A stretch of DNA of 64,000 bases from Cribrihabitans_A pelagius (GTDB lineage Bacteria > Pseudomonadota > Alphaproteobacteria > Rhodobacterales > Rhodobacteraceae): the NCBI RefSeq assembly GCF_048820915.1, contig NZ_JBMERR010000010.1, forward strand, positions 62,001 to 126,000. Reading direction: 5' to 3'. Below, piece after piece: positions 1 to 7,018 of the stretch (its first letter is position 1; each line of letters starts with the position of its first letter). The position numbers were made by a program, and so were the translations under genes. Below the pieces are notes generated by a model. The model saw only the letters and a program-made list of their open reading frames with translations, was not told the DNA's origin and did no database searches.

Positions 1-409
1 CGAGCTGCAGGCGCGAGTGGGTGCCGATCAGGTCGGAATCGTTGACATAGGCGTCATAGAGATTCCGCTTGGTCTGCATCTGGGTCTGCACGGCCTGAAC
101 GACCTCGCCCTCGCCCAGGATCTGGTGGTTCACCTTAATGCCGGTGATTTCCTCAAATGCCTTGGTCAGCACTTCGGATTCATAGCTGTGCGTGGGAATG
201 CCCTCGGACAGCACGTTGATCTCCATGCCGTTGAAAGGTTCCGCCGCCTTGATGAACCACTGCATCTCGGACAGCTGTTCGTCCTTGTTCAGCGCGGATG
301 GCTGGAATTCGTTATCAATCCACTTCTTGGCCGCCGTTTCATCGGCATAAGCCATAGAACCCGCAACCACGGCGCAAACGGCGGCTGCGGACAAAAGATA
401 CTTACGCAT
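1..409 (-). CDS. ABC transporter extracellular solute-binding protein, 5' part only (GlpV-like)
   Basis: The gene runs off the left edge; 136 N-terminal residues are visible on the minus strand. It begins MRKYLLSAAAVCAVVAGSMA, a lysine/arginine start, hydrophobic core and AYA-D cleavage site typical of a Sec signal peptide, so the product should be periplasmic. The mature part contains EINVLSEGIPTHSYESEV and later a NDSDLIGTHSRLQ segment, which I recognise from large family-1 binding proteins such as the glycerol-transport protein GlpV of rhizobia. The start is fixed by GGGAGGAAAAG immediately upstream (410-420). The permease and ATPase genes would lie outside the window. The substrate (polyol or sugar) is inferred from resemblance only. 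Confidence 0.75.
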   Translation of the reverse strand, partial: MRKYLLSAAAVCAVVAGSMAYADETAAKKWIDNEFQPSALNKDEQLSEMQWFIKAAEPFNGMEINVLSEGIPTHSYESEVLTKAFEEITGIKVNHQILGEGEVVQAVQTQMQTKRNLYDAYVNDSDLIGTHSRLQL

Positions 410-694
410 CTTTTCCTCCCTAAAAGTCTGTAAAGCCAGAAGCGCAGTTTGTGCATCTGACGGTTATAGAGGTTCCATATTGCCGTTTATGTTGTCAAAC
501 TAATTTTTTAGTATATTCCAATATGCTGTTTTTAATGGTTAAATTTTCGTTCCGTCGCGTCAGCCGAAGGCGCAATCTGACGCCGCAGCGCAGCATTTCC
601 GGGTGACCCTGCGGCAGCTTTCCGCCGGTCTCCTGCGGTGTGCTGCCGCAGAAAACGGTCGCCGGGGGCGGGCTTTGCCGCTATGGGGAGCGGC
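410..694. promoter_or_regulatory. AT-rich divergent intergenic region with a CATATTG/CAATATG inverted repeat
   Basis: No gene is seen here. The region lies between the leftward binding-protein gene and the rightward methyltransferase gene. It is conspicuously AT-rich at 470-535. On the minus strand TTGACA occurs at 498-493, a good -35 for the transporter gene, but no clear -10 sits at standard spacing. CATATTG (476-482) and CAATATG (519-525) are exact reverse complements about 36 bp apart and flank the TTGACA, so they could be operator half-sites. Position 560-694 is ordinary GC-rich sequence with nothing recognised. Confidence 0.4.
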
Positions 695-1813
695 ATGAAT
701 GACCAGAATGATTTCGAGATTTTCCTGACCGTGGCGCCGGGGCTGGAGCAGGCCCTTCTGACGGAGGCACAGGAGCAGGGGTTTGCCGGTGCCCGCGCGG
801 TGCCCGGCGGCGTGGTGGTGCAGGGCGGCTGGAGCGAGGTCTGGCGCGCCAACCTCACCTTGCGCGGCGCGGCCCGGGTGCTGGCGCGGATCGGTGAATT
901 CCGCGCCTTCCACCTGGCCCAGCTCGACAAGCGGGCGCGCAAGTTCCCATGGGGCGACGTGCTGCGCGCCGATGTGCCGCTGAAGGTCGAGGTCAGCACC
1001 AACAAGAAGTCCAAGATCTACCACGCCGGCGCCGCCCAGCAGCGGGTGGAGACGGCAATTGCCGAGAGCCTCGGCGCGCCCATTTCGAAGGACGCCGAAC
1101 TCACCGTAAAGCTGCGCATCGAGGACAACTTGTGCGTGTTCAGCGCCGATACCTCGGGCGAGGGGCTGCACAAGCGCGGCCACAAGTCCGCCGTCGGCAA
1201 GGCCCCGATGCGCGAAACCCTTGCGGCGATGTTCCTGCGCGACTGCGGCTATGCCGGCCACGAACCGGTGGTGGACCCGATGTGCGGCTCCGGTACCTTC
1301 GTGATCGAGGCGGCAGAGATCGCCCGCGGCCTTCTCCCCGGCCGCAGCCGCGCCTTTGCCTTCGAGCAGCTCGCGACCTTCGATGCCGATGCCTGGCAGC
1401 AGTTGCGCAGCGGGAACAGCGCGCGGGAAACGGACCTGCTGTTTCACGGCTCCGACCGCAACGCGGGCGCGGTGGAGATGGCCGCGGCCAATGCCGAGCG
1501 CGCAGGCGTTGCGGAACAGACCCGCTTCCTGCAGCGCGCGGTCAGCGATCTGACCCCGCCCGCCGGCCCGCCCGGCCTGGTGATCGTGAACCCGCCCTAT
1601 GGCGCGCGGATTGGCAACAAGAAGCTGCTGTTTGCGCTCTACGGCAGCCTTGGCGCGGTGCTGAAGGAGCGCTTCTCCGGCTGGCGCGTCGGCATTGTGA
1701 CCTCCGACACCGGCCTGGCGCGGGCCACCGGCCTGCCGTTCCTGCCGCTTGGTGCGCCGGTGGCTCATGGCGGCTTGAAGATCCGCCTGTTCAAGACCGG
1801 CCCGCTGCCCTGA
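695..1813 (+). CDS. THUMP domain class I SAM-dependent RNA methyltransferase (RlmL N-half-like)
   Basis: 372 residues. It probably methylates a guanine N2 position in 23S rRNA, by analogy with the RlmL half of E. coli RlmKL. The N-terminal part (about 45-155) fits a THUMP RNA-binding domain. The C-terminal part has the SAM-binding PMCGSG motif at 195-200 and the NPPYG catalytic motif at 299-303, which is typical of N-methylation of an exocyclic amine. I chose ATG 695 over the ATG at 683 because GGGGAG at 685-690 is well spaced for 695. The length matches single-MTase alphaproteobacterial homologues, not the fused RlmKL. The exact rRNA target is inferred. Confidence 0.85.
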   Translation: MNDQNDFEIFLTVAPGLEQALLTEAQEQGFAGARAVPGGVVVQGGWSEVWRANLTLRGAARVLARIGEFRAFHLAQLDKRARKFPWGDVLRADVPLKVEVSTNKKSKIYHAGAAQQRVETAIAESLGAPISKDAELTVKLRIEDNLCVFSADTSGEGLHKRGHKSAVGKAPMRETLAAMFLRDCGYAGHEPVVDPMCGSGTFVIEAAEIARGLLPGRSRAFAFEQLATFDADAWQQLRSGNSARETDLLFHGSDRNAGAVEMAAANAERAGVAEQTRFLQRAVSDLTPPAGPPGLVIVNPPYGARIGNKKLLFALYGSLGAVLKERFSGWRVGIVTSDTGLARATGLPFLPLGAPVAHGGLKIRLFKTGPLP

Positions 1814-1911
1814 GCTTCGAGCGGCGCGGCGCCGTCATCTGAGCGGCTATTGCTGTCTCCTGCGGCGGCGCTACATCGCCCTCTGTCTGCCCTGCCAGAG
1901 GAGGACACGGC

Positions 1912-2172
1912 ATGCCCAAACTCATTGCAACCCATGAGGTCGAGGACCAGGCCCACTGGCTCGCCTCGCCAAAACGCGCGGAGGTCTTTGCAGGTATCGC
2001 CCGCGACATCCAGACCTTCGTGCACCCGGACGACCCGCACCGCGTCGCGGTGTCGATGCAGGTGGACGACATGGCCGCTTTCGAGAAGGTGCTGCAGAGC
2101 GAGGCGGGCGCCGAGGCGATGAAACACGACGGCGTGCGCCCCGAAACCGTGGTGATCTACAGCGAGGGTTGA
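1912..2172 (+). CDS. small conserved-type protein, 86 aa, function unknown
   Basis: Short acidic soluble protein with no signal peptide or membrane segment. The start is supported by an AGGAGG at about 1899-1904 ahead of ATG 1912. Its alternation of predicted strands and helices, ending in PETVVIYSEG, is compatible with a small ferredoxin-like alpha/beta barrel such as stress-response barrel proteins, but I see no diagnostic motif. It follows the RNA methyltransferase by about 100 bp on the same strand and may be cotranscribed. Downstream lies repeat A. Coding status rests on the good ribosome-binding site and normal GC-rich codon usage. Confidence 0.7.
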   Translation: MPKLIATHEVEDQAHWLASPKRAEVFAGIARDIQTFVHPDDPHRVAVSMQVDDMAAFEKVLQSEAGAEAMKHDGVRPETVVIYSEG

Positions 2173-2221
2173 GGCGGCGCAGGCCGACCTGCACGGCCCG
2201 GTGCTCGGTTCTGACTTTTTC

Positions 2222-2386
2222 CCGCGCGGAACAAGACCGCCCGGCCGCCGCGCATCGCCGGCGCGCCACTACGCGGCGGCAAATTGGGTGCGGCTTGGCA
2301 GTCCTTCGTCAGGGCATACGGACTTGGCGGGGATGAAGTGCCAGTCATAGCCGTTGGATCGCCCCCGCGCGCCGTCGGCGCGCGGC
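2222..2386. repeat. intergenic repeat A, copy 1 (second copy at 50290-50456)
   Basis: About 165 bp that aligns along its whole length with 50290-50456. Shared features are an opening CCGCGCGG, a perfect 9-bp stem (GCCGCCGCG pairing with CGCGGCGGC), then CGGACTTGGC and TGCCAGTCA. The stretch 2173-2482 has no convincing gene; this repeat occupies over half of it. It could be a non-autonomous element or a structured RNA. Confidence 0.7.
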
Positions 2387-2482
2387 TTTGCTTTGCCGCC
2401 GGAACGTTCGCTTTTTCAGCGGCGCGCACCGGCACGGGGCTCGGGAAATACCTCGCACCCTGCCTGTCCAAATGCTCCGGCG

Positions 2483-3772
2483 TCAGGCCATCTCATAAGC
2501 CTCTTCCATCCCCTCCGACCCGGCGCTGCACGGTCCGGTGCCGCCCACCGGCTGGGTCATCAGGGCGAGGATGTCGCCGGTCTCCGGCTCCGCCTCGCTG
2601 CCGCCGCCGGGAAAGTGGCCGGCCAGGGTGTTGTCATACCAGCCCTCCAGCCCCTCGCCGCCGACCCCGCCATTGGCATAGCTCGCCAGGCCGCTGGCCG
2701 CCACATTGGGATCGTAGCCGCCTTCCAGCACCTGCTGCGAGCCGTCCGCGTTGCTGACAACCAGCGACATGCTGTTGAGGTCGATATCGTCGAGCGTCAG
2801 CGGCCCGTTGTCAGACCACAGGGTGAAATTGGCATTGGTCACGGTGCCATCGGTGCTGTCCGGCACCTGGCCGAACTGCACCATGCCGTCAAAGGCGCCG
2901 GGCACGGTGGTGCCGGTATCCAGCGCATTGACCGCATTGGCGTGTGCCGCATGGCCGGTGACGGGCAGGGCGTTTTCATCGGGAAAGAAGTTCAGACCCT
3001 CGATGCTGGCATCATCGGTCATGTTGAAGAACAGCCCGTCGATATCCGCGACCTCGCCTTCCCAGGAGGTGGGCTCCATTTTGATGAACAGCTGCCCTTG
3101 CGGGGTTTGCAGCACCTCCATGGTGACAGAAGGTTCCGTGCCGCCGCCGATCTCGAAGGTGACCGAGGTCTTGCCGTCGCTGCCGCCGTCTCCGCCGCCA
3201 TCGCCGCCGGTGGTGCCGCCGCCGGCGCCCGACCCGCCGGTGCCGGACCCGCCGGTGCCGGACCCTCTGGTGCCGCCCGAACCGCCGCAGCCGCCCGTCC
3301 CTGAACCGCCCGTACCCGAACCGCCCGTCCCGGATCCTCCGGTGCCGGAGCCGCCAGTGCCGCGCCAGTCGTCTTCCTCGCGGTGCCACCAGTGGACCTT
3401 GCCGCCATCGCCCTTGCCGCCGCAGCCGCCCTTGGTGCCGCCGGACCCCTTGGTCCCGCCAGATCCTTTGGTCCCGCCGGAGCCTCCCGAGCCCCCGGTC
3501 CCGCCAGAACCCTTGGTGCCGCCGGAGCCTCTACTGCCCCCGGTCCCCTTGGTGCCGCCGGAGCCATCTTCCCCGTCCTGACCGTCCTCTTCCTGCCAAT
3601 GCTTGCGGCCCTTGGCCTGCCATCCATAGCGGCCGGACAAATGGCTGTCGTACCAGCGCCCGAACCCGCCGCCGCCGACACCGCCGTCGTGGTAGCTCTT
3701 GCCGCCGCAGGCGTCACGGCCGCCCCACTGCGCGCGCCCCCAGTTTGCGGTTGAATAATGTCCCCGGCCCAT
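2483..3772 (-). CDS. glycine-rich low-complexity repeat protein with matching terminal motifs
   Basis: 429 residues, not assigned to any family. Three parts are visible: an N-terminal region, a long centre (about 70-200) of Gly-Thr-Lys-Gly-Ser-Gly and Gly-Ser-Gly-Thr-Gly repeats, and a C-terminal folded-looking acidic region (about 210-360). Near residues 27-49 the motif GGVGGGGFGRWYDSHLSG occurs, and near 365-387 a diverged copy GGVGGEGLEGWYDNTLAG, so the protein carries the same motif at both ends. No signal peptide is seen. The start at 3772 (MGRGHY) follows a G-rich Shine-Dalgarno; a GTG at 3832 would add 20 residues. The composition suggests a secreted or surface structural protein, perhaps exported without a Sec signal; that is inference. 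Confidence 0.7.
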   Translation of the reverse strand: MGRGHYSTANWGRAQWGGRDACGGKSYHDGGVGGGGFGRWYDSHLSGRYGWQAKGRKHWQEEDGQDGEDGSGGTKGTGGSRGSGGTKGSGGTGGSGGSGGTKGSGGTKGSGGTKGGCGGKGDGGKVHWWHREEDDWRGTGGSGTGGSGTGGSGTGGSGTGGCGGSGGTRGSGTGGSGTGGSGAGGGTTGGDGGGDGGSDGKTSVTFEIGGGTEPSVTMEVLQTPQGQLFIKMEPTSWEGEVADIDGLFFNMTDDASIEGLNFFPDENALPVTGHAAHANAVNALDTGTTVPGAFDGMVQFGQVPDSTDGTVTNANFTLWSDNGPLTLDDIDLNSMSLVVSNADGSQQVLEGGYDPNVAASGLASYANGGVGGEGLEGWYDNTLAGHFPGGGSEAEPETGDILALMTQPVGGTGPCSAGSEGMEEAYEMA

Positions 3773-3878
3773 AGCCTGCCCCCCGAAATCACATTCGCCA
3801 ATAAAATGCGCCGCGAGAGCCAAGGCCCGCACGGCACCGTTTGACGAGTGTAAGCGGGAGGGAATTGCAGGCCGATTT

Positions 3879-3900
3879 TTAACCGCATTTTAACCGCATT
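3879..3900 (-). promoter_or_regulatory. tandem 11-bp direct repeat upstream of the glycine-rich protein gene
   Basis: TTAACCGCATT occurs twice head to tail (3879-3889 and 3890-3900), about 105 bp upstream of the leftward gene start. Exact 11-bp phasing puts both copies on one face of the helix, as in many activator sites. The rest of 3773-4133 holds no gene that I can support. Confidence 0.4.
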
Positions 3901-4133
3901 TTTCCGATATCCCCTGGGCGGAGGAAACAAAGCCGCGCGCCGCGCCGGGATTGTCGCCCGATCGCGCAGGCGCGGCGGGCGGTGGCCGCTCCTGCGGGGC
4001 GAATCGGGCGCGCGAGTCGCCCGGCCTGCCTCAATTTGTCCCGAAATCCGCCCGGATTCGGCGCTATCGCCTGACCGGGGTGCGCCGCTTCCGCCGCGGG
4101 GGCGGCGGCGCTACATGGCTAGGGGGACAGCGC

Positions 4134-5147
4134 ATGGCCGACGGAAATTTTGCGAAACGCAGCAGCTACATCGCCGCCGCCGCCCAAGCGGTGCTGGGCG
4201 AGGAGCCGCTGGAGATCAGCGCCCCCGGCGGCACCGCGCGCTCCTCGCTGCGGCTGCATTTCGCGGACCGCACGGTAATCGCCACGCTGCGCCGCAACTT
4301 CCGCCGCACCCATCTGGAAGCCTACGTGCTGGAGCAGCTCGCCCCCCATTGCGACGACATCCCCCAGGTGCTGGGCGTGCAGGACGACGTGCTGTTCCAG
4401 TCCGACACCGGCGCAACCCGCCTCAGCAGCGAGATCATCGCCCACCCGGAATCGGACCAGCTCGAACTTGCAGCCGAGTCGGTGGCTGCGATCTTCCGCA
4501 TCCAGGCGGCGGCGCGGCAGACCGGGCTTGCCGCCATACTGCCGCATCTGGGCGCCAACCGGGGCTGGGTCCGCAACTTCGTCGGCTCCGTCGATGCCTT
4601 GCAGCCCTATTCCATGGGCATCCCCGACAGCTTCGACTTCCCTGCGGTGGCCGAACGCATGGAATACCCCGGCGTGCAGTTCCTCAAATGGGACTGCCGC
4701 GCGGGCAATGCGGCGATCGGCGATGACGGCTACCTGCGCTGGTTCGATTTCGAGTATGCGGGCCTGCGCCACGGCGCCGAGGATTTTGCCTGGCTGATCG
4801 GGGACGAGACCTGGCCCATCGCCCCTGACAAGATGGCCGATGTGATGATCTCGGAATTCGATTCCGGCTGCGGCCATGACATCGGCGCTTATCTGGAGTA
4901 CCTCTCGGTCTATACCGCGCTGCATTGCGTGCAGCGGCTGAAGCTGATCCAGAAGGAGGTGAAAAGCCGCGGCTGGCTCAGCAAGGAGCGGGTGCGGCGG
5001 CTGGATGATGCCGGGGTGCATCCGGAATTTGCCGTGCAGCTTTGCAAGGTGGGGGCCTACTACGCCGACCAGTCCCGCCTCACCGCGCCGCTCAGGCGCA
5101 ATTTCGAGGCAGCGGGCCGCGCCTTCCAGGCCATCGCCGAGGGCTGA
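4134..5147 (+). CDS. phosphotransferase of the aminoglycoside phosphotransferase/choline kinase fold
   Basis: 337 residues, cytoplasmic. The catalytic region reads KWDCRAGNAA followed by LRWFDFEYAG: a Brenner-type motif in which W-D-C-R-A-G-N replaces the usual H-x-D-x-x-x-N, with the downstream D-F-E corresponding to the metal-binding D. This supports an APH-like small-molecule kinase, with the usual HGD histidine missing. ATG 4134 is preceded by AGGGGGA at 4121-4127. The substrate is unknown; antibiotic resistance should not be assumed, since most chromosomal members act on metabolites. It stands alone, between the glycine-rich gene (divergent) and the DinB-fold gene (98 bp downstream). Confidence 0.7.
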   Translation: MADGNFAKRSSYIAAAAQAVLGEEPLEISAPGGTARSSLRLHFADRTVIATLRRNFRRTHLEAYVLEQLAPHCDDIPQVLGVQDDVLFQSDTGATRLSSEIIAHPESDQLELAAESVAAIFRIQAAARQTGLAAILPHLGANRGWVRNFVGSVDALQPYSMGIPDSFDFPAVAERMEYPGVQFLKWDCRAGNAAIGDDGYLRWFDFEYAGLRHGAEDFAWLIGDETWPIAPDKMADVMISEFDSGCGHDIGAYLEYLSVYTALHCVQRLKLIQKEVKSRGWLSKERVRRLDDAGVHPEFAVQLCKVGAYYADQSRLTAPLRRNFEAAGRAFQAIAEG

Positions 5148-5244
5148 CCGCCCGGGTTCGCGCCGTGACGCCCCGTCCGGCTTTTGCCGCGGGCGAGGGC
5201 GGCCTATCGTGCCGGCAAACATCCGGGGCAGGAGGAGACGCGCC

Positions 5245-6048
5245 ATGTTGCAAGCCGAAGATTTCCGCGCCGAAAGCCGCGCTCTCGCCGCCGTTCTGGC
5301 GGACCTGCCGGAGGAGGCGTTCCACCGCGAGACTTTGTTCAAGGGCTGGACCATCGACCACGTGCTGGGCCACCTGCACCTGTTCAACGCCGCCGCCGAG
5401 GCTGCGCTGGCAGGACCTCAAACCTTCGATGCCTTCATTGCGCCCGTGCTGAGGGACATGCGGGCGGGCAAATCCATCCTCGCGTGCCAGTTCCCCTGGC
5501 TCGACGGGCTGAGCGGCCGGGCTCTGTATGACGCCTGGGCAAGGGGCGCCGAGCGCTGCGCCGACGCCTATGCCGGTGCCGATCCCAAGACGCGGGTGAA
5601 GTGGGTTGGCCCTGAGATGAGTGCGCTCAGCTCGATCACCGCCCGGCAGATGGAGACCTGGGCGCACGGGCAGGAGGTCTTCGACCTGCTCGGGCTGGAG
5701 CGGGCGGCGCATCGGCGCATCCGCAACATCGCGCACCTGGGCGTGTCGACTTACGGCTGGAGCTTTAGAAACCGCGGCCGGGCCGTGCCGGAGCCTGCGC
5801 CTTTCGTGGAGCTCACCGGCCCTGGCGGTGAAGTCTGGCAGTGGAATGCGCCGCAGCCCGGCAACTGCGTGCGGGGGCCGGCGGTGGAATTTGCCCAGGT
5901 GGTGACCCAAGTGCGCAGCCTGGCCGACACCGGGCTGGAAGTGCGCGGCGCTAATGCGGCGGCCTGGATGCAGATCGCCCAATGTTTCGCGGGCCCGCCC
6001 GAAACCCCGCCCGCCCAGGGCCAGCGCCACAGGGCCGGCCGGTCCTGA
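5245..6048 (+). CDS. DinB/maleylpyruvate-isomerase-fold protein (TIGR03084-like)
   Basis: 267 residues. The first half has the pattern of the DinB-like four-helix bundle of mycothiol-dependent maleylpyruvate isomerase proteins: TLFKGWTIDHVLGHLHLFN supplies the first metal-ligand histidines and RQMETWAHGQEVFD the later one. A C-terminal domain of about 100 residues follows (PFVELTGPGGEVWQW). This layout matches the TIGR03084 family, whose members are uncharacterised metal-binding proteins. The start is fixed by GGAGGAG at 5231-5237. Proteobacteria do not make mycothiol, so the mycothiol role is not implied. It is followed by nearly 1 kb of noncoding DNA. Confidence 0.75.
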   Translation: MLQAEDFRAESRALAAVLADLPEEAFHRETLFKGWTIDHVLGHLHLFNAAAEAALAGPQTFDAFIAPVLRDMRAGKSILACQFPWLDGLSGRALYDAWARGAERCADAYAGADPKTRVKWVGPEMSALSSITARQMETWAHGQEVFDLLGLERAAHRRIRNIAHLGVSTYGWSFRNRGRAVPEPAPFVELTGPGGEVWQWNAPQPGNCVRGPAVEFAQVVTQVRSLADTGLEVRGANAAAWMQIAQCFAGPPETPPAQGQRHRAGRS

Positions 6049-6137
6049 GAAAAGGCGGAAGCTGTGCGCCCGCATGTCCAAGGCTTGCCAGCAGCTGCCG
6101 CCACGATGCTGGGAAATGGGCAGAATACTGGGCGGCA

Positions 6138-6218
6138 GGCTCCCGCCCGGCTTCGGCCTCTTTGACAAGAGACCTGTGCCCGTTGGGCCGGGCGCCGCGC
6201 TGACGCGCGGCGCGGGCG
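6138..6218 (-). repeat. intergenic repeat B, reversed copy
   Basis: Begins GGCTCCCGCCCGG and ends in the core GGGCCGGGCGCCGCGCTGAC, the reverse complement of the core of the copies at 6552, 6860 and 36300. The middle hairpin differs (CTCTT pairing with AAGAG). Confidence 0.65.
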
Positions 6219-6551
6219 TAATTGCAACCGGCGTGTGCCGGCTCCGCCGCAGGCTGGCAGGTTCGCTGCCGCTATGGAGCAGCTGCCCCTTTGCTGGCCC
6301 GGGTTTGGCCCAGGCCCGACCCTCAAAGACGATTTGGTTTGAGCGCCGGGACATCCCATCATTGCCAATACCGCGGAACGCCCAGCTTGGGTCTGAACCG
6401 GGAGGCAAGCGCCCGCCAGACGTGCCCGGACGGCTGAGGCCCGGCAGCACGTCCGGAAGCCGCATTGCTCCGCGGCTCCGCCCCTTCACCGGTCGATACA
6501 TGGAAGAACGCCGGCTAGCGGGCCTTTTTGCCGTCCCTCTGTCCAGCCCGA

Positions 6552-6649
6552 GACCGCTGCCGCAGGCGATGGGTCCCGCCGCGCGGCAGCGCGGCGCCCG
6601 GTCCGGCGGGTGCGGGGTGTCTTTGATACCGCCGCTGCGGGCGGGAGCC
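6552..6649 (+). repeat. intergenic repeat B, forward copy 1
   Basis: 98 bp. Aligned by eye without gaps to 6860-6957 it differs at about 20 positions. It contains the core palindrome CGCCGCGC-loop-GCGCGGCG and ends in CGGGAGCC. Confidence 0.75.
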
Positions 6650-6711
6650 TGCGCGCCAACGCGCGCGATTTCCGGACAATCCGGAACGGAGGTACCCGCC
6701 GGTCAGCCCGG

Positions 6712-6741
6712 GGAGGTACCCGGCCCGGGCCGGGTACCTCC
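6712..6741. repeat. perfect 30-bp palindrome
   Basis: GGAGGTACCCGGCCC is followed directly by its exact reverse complement, with no loop. The outer arm GGAGGTACCCG is also present as a direct repeat at 6688-6698. Two KpnI-type GGTACC sites lie inside it. Confidence 0.85.
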
Positions 6742-6859
6742 AGCGGTCAAGCCTCAGCGGGCCATTCGCAGAAGAATGTCTTGGCGCAGCCAGCCGGTCT
6801 TCCTTTCTTTGCTCCTGCCTGTCACTCCGGGCCGTTCGATCCCTTTCGGCCCCATCCGC

Positions 6860-6957
6860 GGCCGCTGCGGCAGACGGGATGCCCCGCCGCGCGTCAGCGC
6901 GGCGCCCGGCCCGACGAGCGCAAGGTATCTTCGATACCGCCGCAACGGACGGGAGCC
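6860..6957 (+). repeat. intergenic repeat B, forward copy 2
   Basis: 98 bp, partner of 6552-6649. Includes the core palindrome with a GTCA loop and a second hairpin GGTATC-TTC-GATACC, ending CGGGAGCC. The second hairpin is the part that varies among copies. Confidence 0.75.
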
Positions 6958-7018
6958 ATTCCGTCGAAGGGCGCACCTGCCCCGAGCGGCTCTGAGCCGG
7001 ATACCGCGCACGCAATCC

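Larger units (their letters stand above)
6049..7018. other. 970-bp repeat-rich noncoding region
   Basis: Six-frame reading gives only repetitive, arginine/proline-rich translations that mirror the repeats, with no plausible start and ribosome-binding site. The region contains three copies of repeat B (6138-6218 reversed, 6552-6649 and 6860-6957 forward) and a perfect 30-bp palindrome (6712-6741). The stretch 6220-6550 shows further short hairpins but nothing I can name. Confidence 0.7.

Noticed and set aside
3230..3560. Tandem short repeats that could suggest a CRISPR array
   Set aside because: Units are variable, codon-phased and encode Gly-Ser-Thr/Lys repeats; there are no unique spacers or conserved 28-37 bp repeats.
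4134..5147. Aminoglycoside resistance gene
   Set aside because: Only the fold-level signature is present, the key histidine is replaced and there is no mobile-element context.
5245..6048. Mycothiol-dependent maleylpyruvate isomerase
   Set aside because: The fold matches, but the host is a proteobacterium that would not make mycothiol; a functional name would be misleading.
6049..7018. Several ORFs of 70-170 codons in the repeat-rich gap
   Set aside because: All translate the repeats in arbitrary frames, lack ribosome-binding sites and show no protein-like composition.
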